Positions 46,251 to 54,532 of a DNA stretch of 64,000 nt are shown one piece after another; the first letter of the stretch is position 1, and every line of letters begins with the position of its first letter. Location of the stretch: NCBI GenBank assembly GCA_026988115.1, contig JALSLV010000111.1:1-64000 (forward strand), in the 5' to 3' direction. The DNA is from Lysobacterales bacterium. Its GTDB lineage: Bacteria; Pseudomonadota; Gammaproteobacteria; Xanthomonadales; Marinicellaceae. The position numbers and the translations under genes are program-made. The notes beneath the pieces were generated by a model that was not told where the DNA came from, ran no database searches, and saw only the letters and a list, made by a program, of their open reading frames with translations.

Positions 46251-47204
46251 TTAGGTTGTATTTCTATACCTTCTTACCCAAATTGATAGCGCAATGAAAA
46301 CAGCAGCAAAAATAATGCCGTAAATTATTTCCACATGCATGATAGAAGCTTTTAAGTTGGAAGCTATGTCATTAAGGCTCATGCCATTATCGCCTAGACT
46401 GATGTGGTGGACTCCGTTGCTAACACTTGAACCATAAGGAAGAGCTGCAAACATAAAGTATTTGGCAGGCCACTTAAACATATCCACTTGAACAAAGTTC
46501 ATGCGAGTCACCACATTTAAGAAGTACCAGGCAACGGCGACCAGTAATGGAATAAAGATAGCAAACAAGAATGGTCTGCGTTTGGACCATGATGAACTAA
46601 ACATCAGCCAGCCATAGATTGGCAATGCCCATAACATTTGCGTTAAAGCCCCCATCAACATGATTAGGGTGATTTTACCAATGTTGGCTGGAACCCACAC
46701 TAGAGACCAGGGATTTTGACCGTGAAACAGTAACAGAATACTGGTTAAGACCAAATTGGCTATGCTGTATAAAACAAAAATAGCGGTAAAGACCAATGGC
46801 ACAAATATCATAGCAGTTATTAATTTAGATAAGACTGTCTCAGAATCAGAAATGGGTAAGGATTTCCAAAACTGGATGCTGCCATCTTTTCTGTCATCAA
46901 AAAGAGAGCCTAAGATAAAGAAAAACAAGACAATATATAAGACAAACAAGAATAAGGTTGAAGTTGAAATAAGTTGCACATCCCAAAAAGTGCTCAGTTG
47001 TGTTTCAGATAATTTGTGCAATTCATTAATGCCTTTATCGACAAACTCTGTAGAGCCAGTCTTGCTCGCAAACACTAAACCAATTATGTAACCAATAATG
47101 GCTATCACCAGTAAAACAATGCTTATTATTATTGGTGTTTTGATAAAAGCACCGCGGTGTTCCCAAAACTCACGTCTGATTAACGCTTTGAAATTCTTAA
47201 TCAT
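46251..47204 (-). CDS. ABC-2 type transporter permease
   Basis: A 317-residue permease with about six membrane helices and a large periplasmic loop after helix 1. The motif LFDDRKDGSIQFWKSLPISDSETVLSKL is characteristic of ABC-2 permeases paired with GntR/YtrA regulators. It overlaps the ATPase gene by 4 bases (ATGA). The substrate is not known; relatives respond to cell-wall antibiotics or act in export. Confidence 0.9.
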   Translation of the reverse strand: MIKNFKALIRREFWEHRGAFIKTPIIISIVLLVIAIIGYIIGLVFASKTGSTEFVDKGINELHKLSETQLSTFWDVQLISTSTLFLFVLYIVLFFFILGSLFDDRKDGSIQFWKSLPISDSETVLSKLITAMIFVPLVFTAIFVLYSIANLVLTSILLLFHGQNPWSLVWVPANIGKITLIMLMGALTQMLWALPIYGWLMFSSSWSKRRPFLFAIFIPLLVAVAWYFLNVVTRMNFVQVDMFKWPAKYFMFAALPYGSSVSNGVHHISLGDNGMSLNDIASNLKASIMHVEIIYGIIFAAVFIALSIWVRRYRNTT

Positions 47205-48061
47205 GCTGCATCCTCCTCTTTTAACATGGCAACAAATAAATCGGCAACCCCTGGTCGTTGCACCTCACCTAGCGCTTCTAGTTCTCCTCGATTGGGGTGT
47301 TTAAATAACATCACGTGTTTGCCAAAGACTTTACGTGATTGCAAAGGCTTAAATGACATGGCGTCGTCGTAATTTTCTGATGAAACCATCACCTCAAAAT
47401 ACTCTTCGGTTAATTCTTCCATGTTGGCATCAAGGACGATTTCACCGTCTTTGATAAACAATAAATCTGTTAAGATGTGTTCGATTTCTTCTACTTGATG
47501 GGTGGTAATAATAATGGTGCGTTCGTTATCAAAATAATCGTTAAGTAAATTATCGTAAAAATCTTTGCGGTAAATAATATCCAAGCCTAAAGTTGGCTCA
47601 TCTAAGACGAGTAATTTAGCTTCAATTGACATCACAATAGCAAGATGCAGTTGAACCACCATGCCTTTAGACATGGATTTTACTTTTTGTTTGGCCCCTA
47701 ATTTGGTTTTTTTCAAAAAGGATTCGGCTTTAGTGCGCGAAAACTTTGGGTGCGTTTGTTCGACAAAATCAAGCACTTCATTAACCTTAATCCAATCGGG
47801 CAAAACAGCGACATCGGCAATAAAACAAATGTCTTCCATTAATTTGGCTCGATCTTTGAATGGACTAATACCCATCACTTCTAAATCACCATCATAGGCT
47901 GTTAAACCAAGCAATGATTTGAGCAGTGTCGTTTTGCCTGCACCATTTGGGCCAATGAGCCCCACTATTTTACCTTTACCAATGGTCAGGTTGATGTTTT
48001 TTAAGGCTTGAAACTTGCCATAACTTTTGGATAAGTTTGTGGCTTTAATAATTTGAGTCAT
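47201..48061 (-). CDS. ABC transporter ATP-binding protein
   Basis: A 286-residue ATPase with Walker A GPNGAGKTT (about 36-44), signature SMSKGMVVQLHLAI, Walker B LLVLDEPTLGLD and the switch TTHQVEEIEH. The C-terminal extension after the nucleotide domain is typical of drug or bacitracin-type exporters. It is coupled by ATGA overlaps with both the regulator upstream and the permease downstream. Confidence 0.93.
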   Translation of the reverse strand: MTQIIKATNLSKSYGKFQALKNINLTIGKGKIVGLIGPNGAGKTTLLKSLLGLTAYDGDLEVMGISPFKDRAKLMEDICFIADVAVLPDWIKVNEVLDFVEQTHPKFSRTKAESFLKKTKLGAKQKVKSMSKGMVVQLHLAIVMSIEAKLLVLDEPTLGLDIIYRKDFYDNLLNDYFDNERTIIITTHQVEEIEHILTDLLFIKDGEIVLDANMEELTEEYFEVMVSSENYDDAMSFKPLQSRKVFGKHVMLFKHPNRGELEALGEVQRPGVADLFVAMLKEEDAA

Positions 48062-48432
48062 TTGTACTCCCCTGTTAATTCTTTTAACGAGTTGATTAAA
48101 ACTTCGACATCCAGTTTTAAATCAATAATTCTGTGCTTAATTTGCGGCCATTCTTTGACTAAGAAACGTTCTTGGTCTGAGGCTAATAATTGTTCTCTGG
48201 CGTGTTCTTTGACAAACATGCCAAGCCCACGTTTTTTCTCAACCAAATTTTCATCAACCAAATACTGCCACGCTTTGGAAACAGTAATGGGGTTGAGTTT
48301 ATAATCTGCTGCCACTTTGCGTACTGAAGGCAGTGCTTCATTTTCTTTTAAGTCACCCACCAAAATCATGTTGCGAATCTGATCTTTGAGTTGCAAATAG
48401 ATGGGTTCTTTGTCGTTCCACTGATAATTCAT
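48058..48432 (-). CDS. GntR-family regulator, YtrA subfamily
   Basis: A 124-residue short GntR repressor. The winged helix is PIYLQLKDQIRNMILVGDLKENEALPSVRKVAADYKLNPITVSKAWQYLVDENLVEKKRGLGMFV, and the short C-terminal tail instead of a ligand domain is typical of YtrA. It should repress its own operon through the dyad at 48685-48708. It is followed by the ATPase gene with a 4-base overlap. Confidence 0.92.
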   Translation of the reverse strand: MNYQWNDKEPIYLQLKDQIRNMILVGDLKENEALPSVRKVAADYKLNPITVSKAWQYLVDENLVEKKRGLGMFVKEHAREQLLASDQERFLVKEWPQIKHRIIDLKLDVEVLINSLKELTGEYK

Positions 48433-48441
48433 TATTATACT

Positions 48442-48660
48442 CTATTTCAATCTTGGAATAAGGTATTTGAATGCACGAGTAAAATCTTGTTTAACTTCTC
48501 TTTCAACGTGCAATATTATTTTATTGTTGAAGGTTTCCTTGTTCATTTCTTGTGAAGGATAAACAACAGAAGTTATTGCCCATGCGATAGCCAGTGTAGC
48601 GCCAAAAGCAAGGGTAAACAGGGATAAAACTGTTACAGATTGATTGATAGCTGTTTTCAT
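48442..48660 (-). CDS. Small membrane protein, first gene of the GntR-ABC operon
   Basis: 72 residues (75 if the upstream GTG at 48669 is used). One membrane helix (SVTVLSLFTLAFGATLAIAWAITSVVYP) is followed by a basic cytoplasmic or periplasmic tail ending FTRAFKYLIPRLK. I do not recognise a family. It lies 9 bases before the GntR gene and downstream of the palindromic operator, so it is co-regulated. Confidence 0.6.
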   Translation of the reverse strand: MKTAINQSVTVLSLFTLAFGATLAIAWAITSVVYPSQEMNKETFNNKIILHVEREVKQDFTRAFKYLIPRLK

Positions 48661-48684
48661 AAGATTCACTTTTATTTTTGTCTT

Positions 48685-48708
48685 GGTGTGCTACTATAGT
48701 ATAACACC
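48685..48708. promoter_or_regulatory. Palindromic operator for the GntR regulator
   Basis: GGTGT-gc-TACTATAGTA-ta-ACACC, a 24-bp dyad with a perfect 10-bp core. On the minus strand it includes a -10-like TATACT. It is 25 bases before the small membrane protein gene. Confidence 0.68.
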
Positions 48709-48814
48709 AACGCAATTGCAAGAGATTTAACACTTATTTATTTGATTTATTGGATTTGCTCCTATACTATTAACACCGTTGAATAAATTACATCACATTA
48801 AAGAGGCAACAGTT

Positions 48815-49108
48815 ATGAAAAATATATTCTTAATCGCGTTATTAACCATTAGTGTTAATTCTTTTGCCTATGATGCAGAAGAAGCAAAATCCATGTACGA
48901 GGAAGATTGCACCAAATGCCATGACAGCAGTGTTTTTACTCGTCCAGCAAAAGAACGCAAGGTCAATGACTTAGCGGCATTAAAAAAACAAGTCAGTCGA
49001 TGCGTGGGCGTAACAGGATCTTCGTGGTTTGAAGAAGACGAAGAAAACGTTGTTCAGTATTTAAATGAAAACTTCTATAAATTTGCTAAAGACAAAGAAA
49101 CTAAGTAA
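48815..49108 (+). CDS. Small periplasmic c-type cytochrome
   Basis: 97 residues with a signal (MKNIFLIALLTISVNSFA), then one haem site CTKCH and a distal part with cysteine (RCVGVTGSSWF) ending in a charged tail. No late Met-ligand motif is clear, so it may be a low-potential or atypical cytochrome. AAGAGG (48801-48806) is at normal spacing from the ATG at 48815; the upstream TTG at 48779 is not used. It is divergent from the GntR operon. Confidence 0.8.
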   Translation: MKNIFLIALLTISVNSFAYDAEEAKSMYEEDCTKCHDSSVFTRPAKERKVNDLAALKKQVSRCVGVTGSSWFEEDEENVVQYLNENFYKFAKDKETK

Positions 49109-49118
49109 GCAGGTGGAT

Positions 49119-51065
49119 TCACCTGCTTTTTTTTAAAGTTTTAAATAAAAAACGATTGGGATTTGTCGCTTTTTGTAATTCATTGCTTAACACTTGTGGC
49201 ATCCCTAAAATTTGATTACTCAAAGATTCAGCTAATAAAGGTGCACTGGTAAACCCTCGCGAACCCAGTCCAGTAAAAACATACAGATTATTGGCGTGCA
49301 GTGGTTGTGGGTAGTGTTTCCATGACTTGCCATGCCTAATATCGTGGTAATCTTGTTTAAATTGTTGTTGGTCAATGACTGCTCCACAAATGGGCAAATG
49401 ATCGGGAGTGGTGACACGGATTCCCGCGCGTGATTGATGAGATGTCATTTTTGCTAATAAAGCCTCATAAGGCGTGTCATTCCATAATTCTTTATTTCTT
49501 TGCCAGTGCTTATCATTGATTTGTGGCGGTTTAAACCAATCGTTTTTATCCATGTGGTCAAAGGTTGCTCCCATGATTTGTTCGCCATGCCAACTCGGTG
49601 TAATATAACCTCTGCCTAATAGAATGTGCGGGCTGTTTGCAATTGTTTTATTGGCATTTTCTGATTTAAAACAACTAATTTGCCCGTATTTGGGCTGGAT
49701 TGGTAACTGGTATTCTGCTAATAGATTTTTAATGCCAATTCCATTAGCAAGCACCAAACAATCAGTTGTGTGTACAACTTGTGGATTTTGTTTTAACAGC
49801 CATAAATTGTCTTGATGCTCAATTAAGTTAATTTCTTCCTGCAGGTAAGAAAAATTGGGCTTTTGTTGTAATTGTTTAAATACACTTTTGGCGTGTCCTT
49901 GGGTATCAAGCCATCCGGCTGTTGAGTAAAGCAGTCCTTGTTGAAACTTTTTTACTAAACCTTTAGGTAAATCAAAATTTTGTAACAATTTATCTTGCCA
50001 TTGTTTCTGTTTGTCATTAAAAGCCAATTCATAAACACCAACACCATGATAGTTCTTAGGTGAATAATGCCTAATAGCGTAGTAAAAAGCGGATAAGTAA
50101 AAGCGTGCTTCAACCGAATCATTTAAGGTAAAGGAGGGCATGACCATGGCTTGTGGATTTCCTGATGTTTCTAAGCATGGTTGTTTTTGTCTATCAATAA
50201 GCGTGACATGTTTACCTGCATCACATAATTTCTGTGCCAAAGTTAAACCTGCAATACCAGCTCCGATTATGGTATATGTCTTTGCATTTTTGGCTTTGAA
50301 CGTTTGTGCCCATGGTTGTTTTTCAGGTATTTTGTATTCTGATGTCATGGTGGCGGTGAGCATTTCACGTTTTTGCCCAAAGCCTTTGACTTTTTTTATG
50401 GTAAAACCAACAGATTCTAAGTTGTCCCTAATTTTTCGGGCAACAGTATAAGTCGCAACGGTTGTGCCAAGGCGTGATAAATTGGCAATGGATTTAAATA
50501 AATCTTCATCCCACAAGTCTGGATTTTTACTGGGTGCAAAGCCATCTAAGTACCAAGCATCAACGTGGGTATTAAGTTGTTGCAAGGCTTTAGTGGCATC
50601 ACCGATGATTAGAGTTAAAGTGGTGTTTTGTGACTTAAAATGCAATCGATGGAAACCATAGAGAAAATTTTGAGGATAATTGTCGATTAAAAGTACGGTA
50701 TATTGGCTTAATTGTGGGAATTGCGACAAAGCTGTTTTGAGTTGTTGTAAATTTAATGGATGCAACTCGCAGCTTATGTAGTGTAAGTGTTGGTCTATTG
50801 TTGTTGTTTTATCCCAGAGTTTTAAGGTGTTCAAAAAATTTAAGCCAGTACCAAAACCTGTTTCGGCAATGGTGTAACTTTCTTTACCGTGCCAGTTGGC
50901 GGGTAAATCATTTCCTTGCAAAAAAACGTGTTTCTTCTCGTCTAAGCCAATACTTGGTTGAAAATAGATGTCTGAATAATTGCTCGAAAAAGCATTGTTT
51001 TGCTCGTCAAATTTCAGGTTAAGTGTGTTGGCTTGCTTGATTGGGAAGGTTGGTGTATTCAACAA
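49119..51065 (-). CDS. mnmC: Bifunctional tRNA-modifying enzyme MnmC
   Basis: 648 residues. The N-terminal half is a SAM methyltransferase (ETGFGTGLNFL, DAWYLDGFAPSKNPDLW). The C-terminal half is an FAD oxidase (IIGAGIAGLTLAQKL, FTGLGSRGFTSAPLLAE). Together they convert cmnm5s2U to mnm5s2U at tRNA wobble position 34. The start is TTG directly after the TAA of the V4R gene (51066); no ATG is available near the family start, so coupled translation is likely. Confidence 0.95.
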   Translation of the reverse strand: MLNTPTFPIKQANTLNLKFDEQNNAFSSNYSDIYFQPSIGLDEKKHVFLQGNDLPANWHGKESYTIAETGFGTGLNFLNTLKLWDKTTTIDQHLHYISCELHPLNLQQLKTALSQFPQLSQYTVLLIDNYPQNFLYGFHRLHFKSQNTTLTLIIGDATKALQQLNTHVDAWYLDGFAPSKNPDLWDEDLFKSIANLSRLGTTVATYTVARKIRDNLESVGFTIKKVKGFGQKREMLTATMTSEYKIPEKQPWAQTFKAKNAKTYTIIGAGIAGLTLAQKLCDAGKHVTLIDRQKQPCLETSGNPQAMVMPSFTLNDSVEARFYLSAFYYAIRHYSPKNYHGVGVYELAFNDKQKQWQDKLLQNFDLPKGLVKKFQQGLLYSTAGWLDTQGHAKSVFKQLQQKPNFSYLQEEINLIEHQDNLWLLKQNPQVVHTTDCLVLANGIGIKNLLAEYQLPIQPKYGQISCFKSENANKTIANSPHILLGRGYITPSWHGEQIMGATFDHMDKNDWFKPPQINDKHWQRNKELWNDTPYEALLAKMTSHQSRAGIRVTTPDHLPICGAVIDQQQFKQDYHDIRHGKSWKHYPQPLHANNLYVFTGLGSRGFTSAPLLAESLSNQILGMPQVLSNELQKATNPNRFLFKTLKKSR

Positions 51066-52412
51066 TTACCCTCGTTTCATTCGTGTGACACAAATTTCAG
51101 AATAGTCATCACCCATGGCGACACAGGCACTTTGTTCACTCCAAAAAGAAGTTTTTGAACGGTTGACTTTGTGGTAATAATCCAAATCAAGCGTTGGCTT
51201 TTTGGTAATATCGCCTTCGTAAAGTAAATTCATCAGTGAAGCACCAACACCTGCAACTAGATAATCAACCGGGTGATCGGCTAAACCAAATTTGCGTAAA
51301 TAACCCAAAGACTCATAAGGCCGATAGACTCTTAATACCAGTTTTTCACCAGCAACAAGTTCAATAACACGCCAAATGCCCCAGCCCAAAGCGTTAATGG
51401 CAGCGATAATCCCATGCAACCAATCTTCGTGGGTTTTTATCATGGGCATAATTAAATTATCCCAGACATCGGAATTCATAATCCCTCCCATGGTGTTGAA
51501 GCCACAAATATGACCTGATTCAATGAGTAAAGTGCGAGAAAGCGCCATACCTTCCATATCAATGTATTGTTGGTAATAAAACAGAGCAGGGTAATCATAA
51601 ACAATTAAATCGGTTAGAGCAGGGCGTTGCTCGAGTTTTTTTGTTAATTGTTGTTCAAAATGGAATGAAATTAAATTGTAATAATCGGCATAGTGGCGAG
51701 TCAACTCTACGCCAAAGGCTGGAATAAGTCCTTGCTCATTGCCGAACAAAGGCGCTTGGCTCACTGCTGAGATTATGGTGTCTTCATCTATATTATCACC
51801 AGTTATACGAGCTGGAATTTCTGCAGTAATGCCTTTGGATTCCGCTTTGTATTCATTGTATAAATCCAATTCAAATAAATAACGAAAGTCTTCACTTTTT
51901 TTGATGTGAATAGTCGTGGTCGAATTGCCTTTTGAGATAGAGTTTTTTGATAGAGAGCCGTTAAAAGGCTGCATAAAACTAGCACTTAAGGCACCTATGG
52001 CAAAGCCTAAATCAAAATATTCCCCTGCTTGATGGCGTTTTTCAAAATTTAACGCTAAGGCTCTACCGTAATGACTATGACTGATGGTTAAATCAAAATT
52101 CTCCATTTCAACTTGGGACAAAGGCAGTAATCCAAATCCACAATATTTATAGACTGACTCAGCATACTCTAGCCTTTGAGAAGTGGTCATATCCATGTTT
52201 TCAACAAAATGTTGCATTAGCCCCAAAAAGGTCACTTCAGCAGCCGAATTAATCAATATTTTTTTATTATCGATGTGACGACAATTTTCTATAGTTGCTT
52301 GCAAGTTGCGATTAAAATGATTGCAATGAAAAACCATTGCTTGATTATCAATAGTGACAATGCCTTCTTTTGCATTGATGTTACATTTTACTTCGCTCAC
52401 AATCTCTCCCAC
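51066..52412 (-). CDS. Protein with two V4R-like domains
   Basis: 448 residues. Two regions match the V4R (4-vinyl reductase-like) sensory fold: about 65-150 (FLGLMQHFVENMDMTT...YCGFGLL...YFDLGFAIGALSASF) and about 310-405 (WLHGIIAAINALGWGIW...VDYLVAGVGASLMNLLYEGDI). V4R domains bind small hydrophobic ligands in several unrelated regulators. No DNA-binding or enzymatic domain is visible. The mnmC start codon lies directly after the stop codon. The function is unknown. Confidence 0.6.
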   Translation of the reverse strand: MGEIVSEVKCNINAKEGIVTIDNQAMVFHCNHFNRNLQATIENCRHIDNKKILINSAAEVTFLGLMQHFVENMDMTTSQRLEYAESVYKYCGFGLLPLSQVEMENFDLTISHSHYGRALALNFEKRHQAGEYFDLGFAIGALSASFMQPFNGSLSKNSISKGNSTTTIHIKKSEDFRYLFELDLYNEYKAESKGITAEIPARITGDNIDEDTIISAVSQAPLFGNEQGLIPAFGVELTRHYADYYNLISFHFEQQLTKKLEQRPALTDLIVYDYPALFYYQQYIDMEGMALSRTLLIESGHICGFNTMGGIMNSDVWDNLIMPMIKTHEDWLHGIIAAINALGWGIWRVIELVAGEKLVLRVYRPYESLGYLRKFGLADHPVDYLVAGVGASLMNLLYEGDITKKPTLDLDYYHKVNRSKTSFWSEQSACVAMGDDYSEICVTRMKRG

Positions 52413-52469
52413 AGATTAAAACAAAATGGTAGCATGAATAAATGCTAGGCTCAATTAAAAATGCAAAAG

Positions 52470-53183
52470 TCAGAAGTGAAATCGTGTACTCAATACAAAA
52501 TGCGTATCCTCACGGTGGTTAAGTTCTTTAACAAATCCCCCTTCAATTACGTATTTGGCTTTTGCCCAAGTTAATCCAGCGGTGAGTTGTTGTGAAGTGC
52601 TATTGCCTTGTTGCCAGCGACCGTTAAGTTCTAGCACGGTGAAAAGTTGATTGGAGATACCCCATTCAGGCAATATTTTAGGGTTAATGCGGTATTGCCA
52701 TGACACATCATAACGACCGCTATCACCACGGTTATCAAAACCTTTTTGGTAAAGTGCATCAACGTCTATTTCATAACGGTTGTGGTAACGGGTAAAAACA
52801 AACCCAGCTTGAGCCGCACTGTCTCGTTTGCTTGATGTTGGCAAGACAAAACCCCCTAAAAACCCTAATCGATTCGTGCCATTGGCATTATCCTTTTGGA
52901 ACAAGGTGTGTCGATAAAGAGCAGAAAAGTCACCTAAACGCTGAGCCCCTGTTGGGTTTAATCGTGTTGGTAAAGCAAAAAATAGGCTTTGTTTGGGTGA
53001 AATGCCATAAGCTAAGGCGCTGATGAAAACATCAGTGTTTGCATCAAAGTTATAATCGTTTAAAAAACGAACCACACCACCACCTGTGTTTATTGGTAAT
53101 GCCACAAATGAACGCAGACCCATTGCATAGGTTTGCGAAAGTGAAAAAACGAGAGGTAACGCTAAATACTTGTTTATCTTCAC
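52470..53183 (-). CDS. Outer-membrane beta-barrel protein of the mer-like module
   Basis: 237 residues. A signal (MKINKYLALPLVFSLSQTYA) is followed by alternating amphipathic strands and a C-terminal aromatic strand ending TRFHF, the usual outer-membrane insertion signal. No specific family was identified. It starts within 4 bases of the merP-like stop and is the last gene of the minus-strand metal module, so it may help metal cross the outer membrane. That role is inference. Confidence 0.7.
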   Translation of the reverse strand: MKINKYLALPLVFSLSQTYAMGLRSFVALPINTGGGVVRFLNDYNFDANTDVFISALAYGISPKQSLFFALPTRLNPTGAQRLGDFSALYRHTLFQKDNANGTNRLGFLGGFVLPTSSKRDSAAQAGFVFTRYHNRYEIDVDALYQKGFDNRGDSGRYDVSWQYRINPKILPEWGISNQLFTVLELNGRWQQGNSTSQQLTAGLTWAKAKYVIEGGFVKELNHREDTHFVLSTRFHF

Positions 53184-53455
53184 TTTGTTTCAGTGACTTT
53201 AACGGGCGTAAAACCTGCATCTAAAATGGATTGTTTTATCATTTCTACCGTTGGCTTGTCGCCTTTTGTGACTAACATCAATTTATTGTTTTTTAAACTG
53301 ACATCAACCGAGATAACGCTGTCCATCTTGCCAAAACGCTTTTGTAGATTATCGACACAAAAAGCACAAGTCATGCCATGCACATCCACTTCAACAGTTC
53401 GTGCAAAGCCAATAGTTGATAAGAATAGTGTGGTTATTAATAAAATTGTTTTCAT
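53180..53455 (-). CDS. Periplasmic MerP-like metal-binding protein
   Basis: 91 residues with signal MKTILLITTLFLSTIGFA and one HMA domain with the metal site GMTCAFC. In mercury operons MerP passes Hg(II) to MerT. It lies 2 bases from the MerT-like gene. The metal is not proven, since HMA domains also carry copper. Confidence 0.85.
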   Translation of the reverse strand: MKTILLITTLFLSTIGFARTVEVDVHGMTCAFCVDNLQKRFGKMDSVISVDVSLKNNKLMLVTKGDKPTVEMIKQSILDAGFTPVKVTETK

Positions 53456-53457
53456 AA

Positions 53458-53835
53458 TTATATTCCTAATAAGTTTCGTAAAGGGAGTAAAAGTGTACTA
53501 AAAAAGAATCCAGTTGACCAAATAATAACACTGTGCCAAAAAATGCGTTTATTCCACTTTTTACTGGACTCGCAGTAAGCGGCAAGCTCTGGGTCACTCG
53601 GACAGGATTGATTGGGTCGCCATATCATCCACGCTAAAAACCCAAGCATAAGGGAAGATAATCCAAGTGTCCAATATTTGTGTTGGGCTAACCAAAACAT
53701 GCCAGGAATATTATAATTCATGCTAGCGACCACCGAACCTAAGCCCAAAGACACCAAGAGTATTGGTAAAGCACAACAAAGTAGCGTGCCACTTGTGGTA
53801 AAAAGTGTGAGCCAGCGATACCATGATTTATCCAC
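53458..53835 (-). CDS. MerT-like inner-membrane metal transporter, GTG start
   Basis: 125 residues with about three membrane helices and a cysteine pair in the first (TTSGTLLCCALPILLVSLGLGSVVASM), the MerT hallmark. A second Cys set (SCPSDPELAAYC) lies in the cytoplasmic loop. The start is GTG at 53835, 7 bases after a strong AGGAG (53843-53847), overlapping the end of the upstream gene; an open frame continues up to 53982 but is not needed. It would import metal delivered by the MerP-like protein. Confidence 0.85.
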   Translation of the reverse strand: MDKSWYRWLTLFTTSGTLLCCALPILLVSLGLGSVVASMNYNIPGMFWLAQHKYWTLGLSSLMLGFLAWMIWRPNQSCPSDPELAAYCESSKKWNKRIFWHSVIIWSTGFFFSTLLLPLRNLLGI

Positions 53836-54058
53836 AACAACTCTCCTTTTTACAACAATCATCGCCTTCTTGAATCGGCGGACAAGGCACGGTTGCATAA
53901 GAGCAAAAGACACAGCAATCGCCTTTTTTTGGCTCCAGTATTTTATGGCAACTAGGACACTCATAAAACCATTGGCAGGCATCGGTTGGCATGGTCAGTT
54001 CCTCACTGTGTTGGCAGTGTGGGCAAGTTAATTTAGATTGTAAAATTATTTCTGTCAT
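53828..54058 (-). CDS. Small cysteine-rich zinc-ribbon-like protein (GDCCxFCSY type)
   Basis: 76 residues, first gene of the module. There is a CPHC...CPSC zinc-ribbon-like N-terminus, then GDCCVFCSYATVPCPPIQ and a Cys-rich end (DDCCKKESCCG). It has 12 or more cysteines. The GDCCxFCSY block is familiar from small proteins beside mercury or metal resistance genes, but its function is not established. It may bind or buffer metal. It is transcribed from the 19-bp-spacer promoter at 54084-54114. Confidence 0.7.
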   Translation of the reverse strand: MTEIILQSKLTCPHCQHSEELTMPTDACQWFYECPSCHKILEPKKGDCCVFCSYATVPCPPIQEGDDCCKKESCCG

Positions 54059-54083
54059 GTTTCTTTCTTTTTAAATTTAAGCT

Positions 54084-54114
54084 ATTATAAAACCTCTAGT
54101 AACTTTAGGTTCAA
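54084..54114 (-). promoter_or_regulatory. MerR-type promoter with 19-bp spacer
   Basis: On the minus strand: -35 TTGAAC (54109-54114), a 19-bp spacer and -10 TATAAT (54084-54089). The spacer holds the dyad AACCT...AGGTT (54091-54095 and 54107-54111). The overlong spacer and dyad are the hallmark of promoters twisted into shape by MerR-family activators. Confidence 0.88.
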
Positions 54115-54121
54115 GAGTTTT

Positions 54122-54532
54122 ATGGAAAAATTACGTTATTCTATTGGCGAAATTGCCAAACAAAGTGAGTGTAAGGTTGAAACCATTCATTATTATGAAA
54201 AAATTAAACTGATGCCAGAAGCAGCCCGAACCGAAGGTGGGCATCGGATTTATGGTAGAGTTCAGTTAAAACGGTTAAAATTTATTCGCAAATGCCGCTC
54301 ATTAGGTTTTTCTATTGCACAGATTAAAGAGTTGTTGACCTTTATTGATGAACCCAATCATTTTTGTGGTGAGGTCAAGGCCTTGGCAATGGTGCAATAC
54401 CGTAAAGTGCAATCCAAGATTGATGAACTAAAAAACCTGCAATCGGCACTCAATGATATGATTGTTAAATGCAAAGGCGAACAATACACCATTGATAATT
54501 GCCCGATTATTGATTCGTTATTGGATGATTGA
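54122..54532 (+). CDS. merR: MerR-family metal-responsive regulator
   Basis: 136 residues. The N-terminal winged helix is RYSIGEIAKQSECKVETIHYYEKIKL, with GGHRIYGR; a dimer helix follows. Three cysteines fit the Hg(II) ligands of MerR in spacing: FCGE (about C80), KCKGEQ (about C120) and NCPII (about C129). This favours mercury or a similar thiophilic metal. It is divergent from the metal-handling operon, whose promoter it should control. The 3' end overlaps glnE tail to tail by 15 bases. Confidence 0.85.
   Translation: MEKLRYSIGEIAKQSECKVETIHYYEKIKLMPEAARTEGGHRIYGRVQLKRLKFIRKCRSLGFSIAQIKELLTFIDEPNHFCGEVKALAMVQYRKVQSKIDELKNLQSALNDMIVKCKGEQYTIDNCPIIDSLLDD

Noticed and set aside
53836-53982. 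N-terminal extension of the MerT-like protein to 53982
   Set aside because: It overlaps the small Cys-rich gene and is not MerT-like; a strong Shine-Dalgarno sequence precedes the GTG at 53835.
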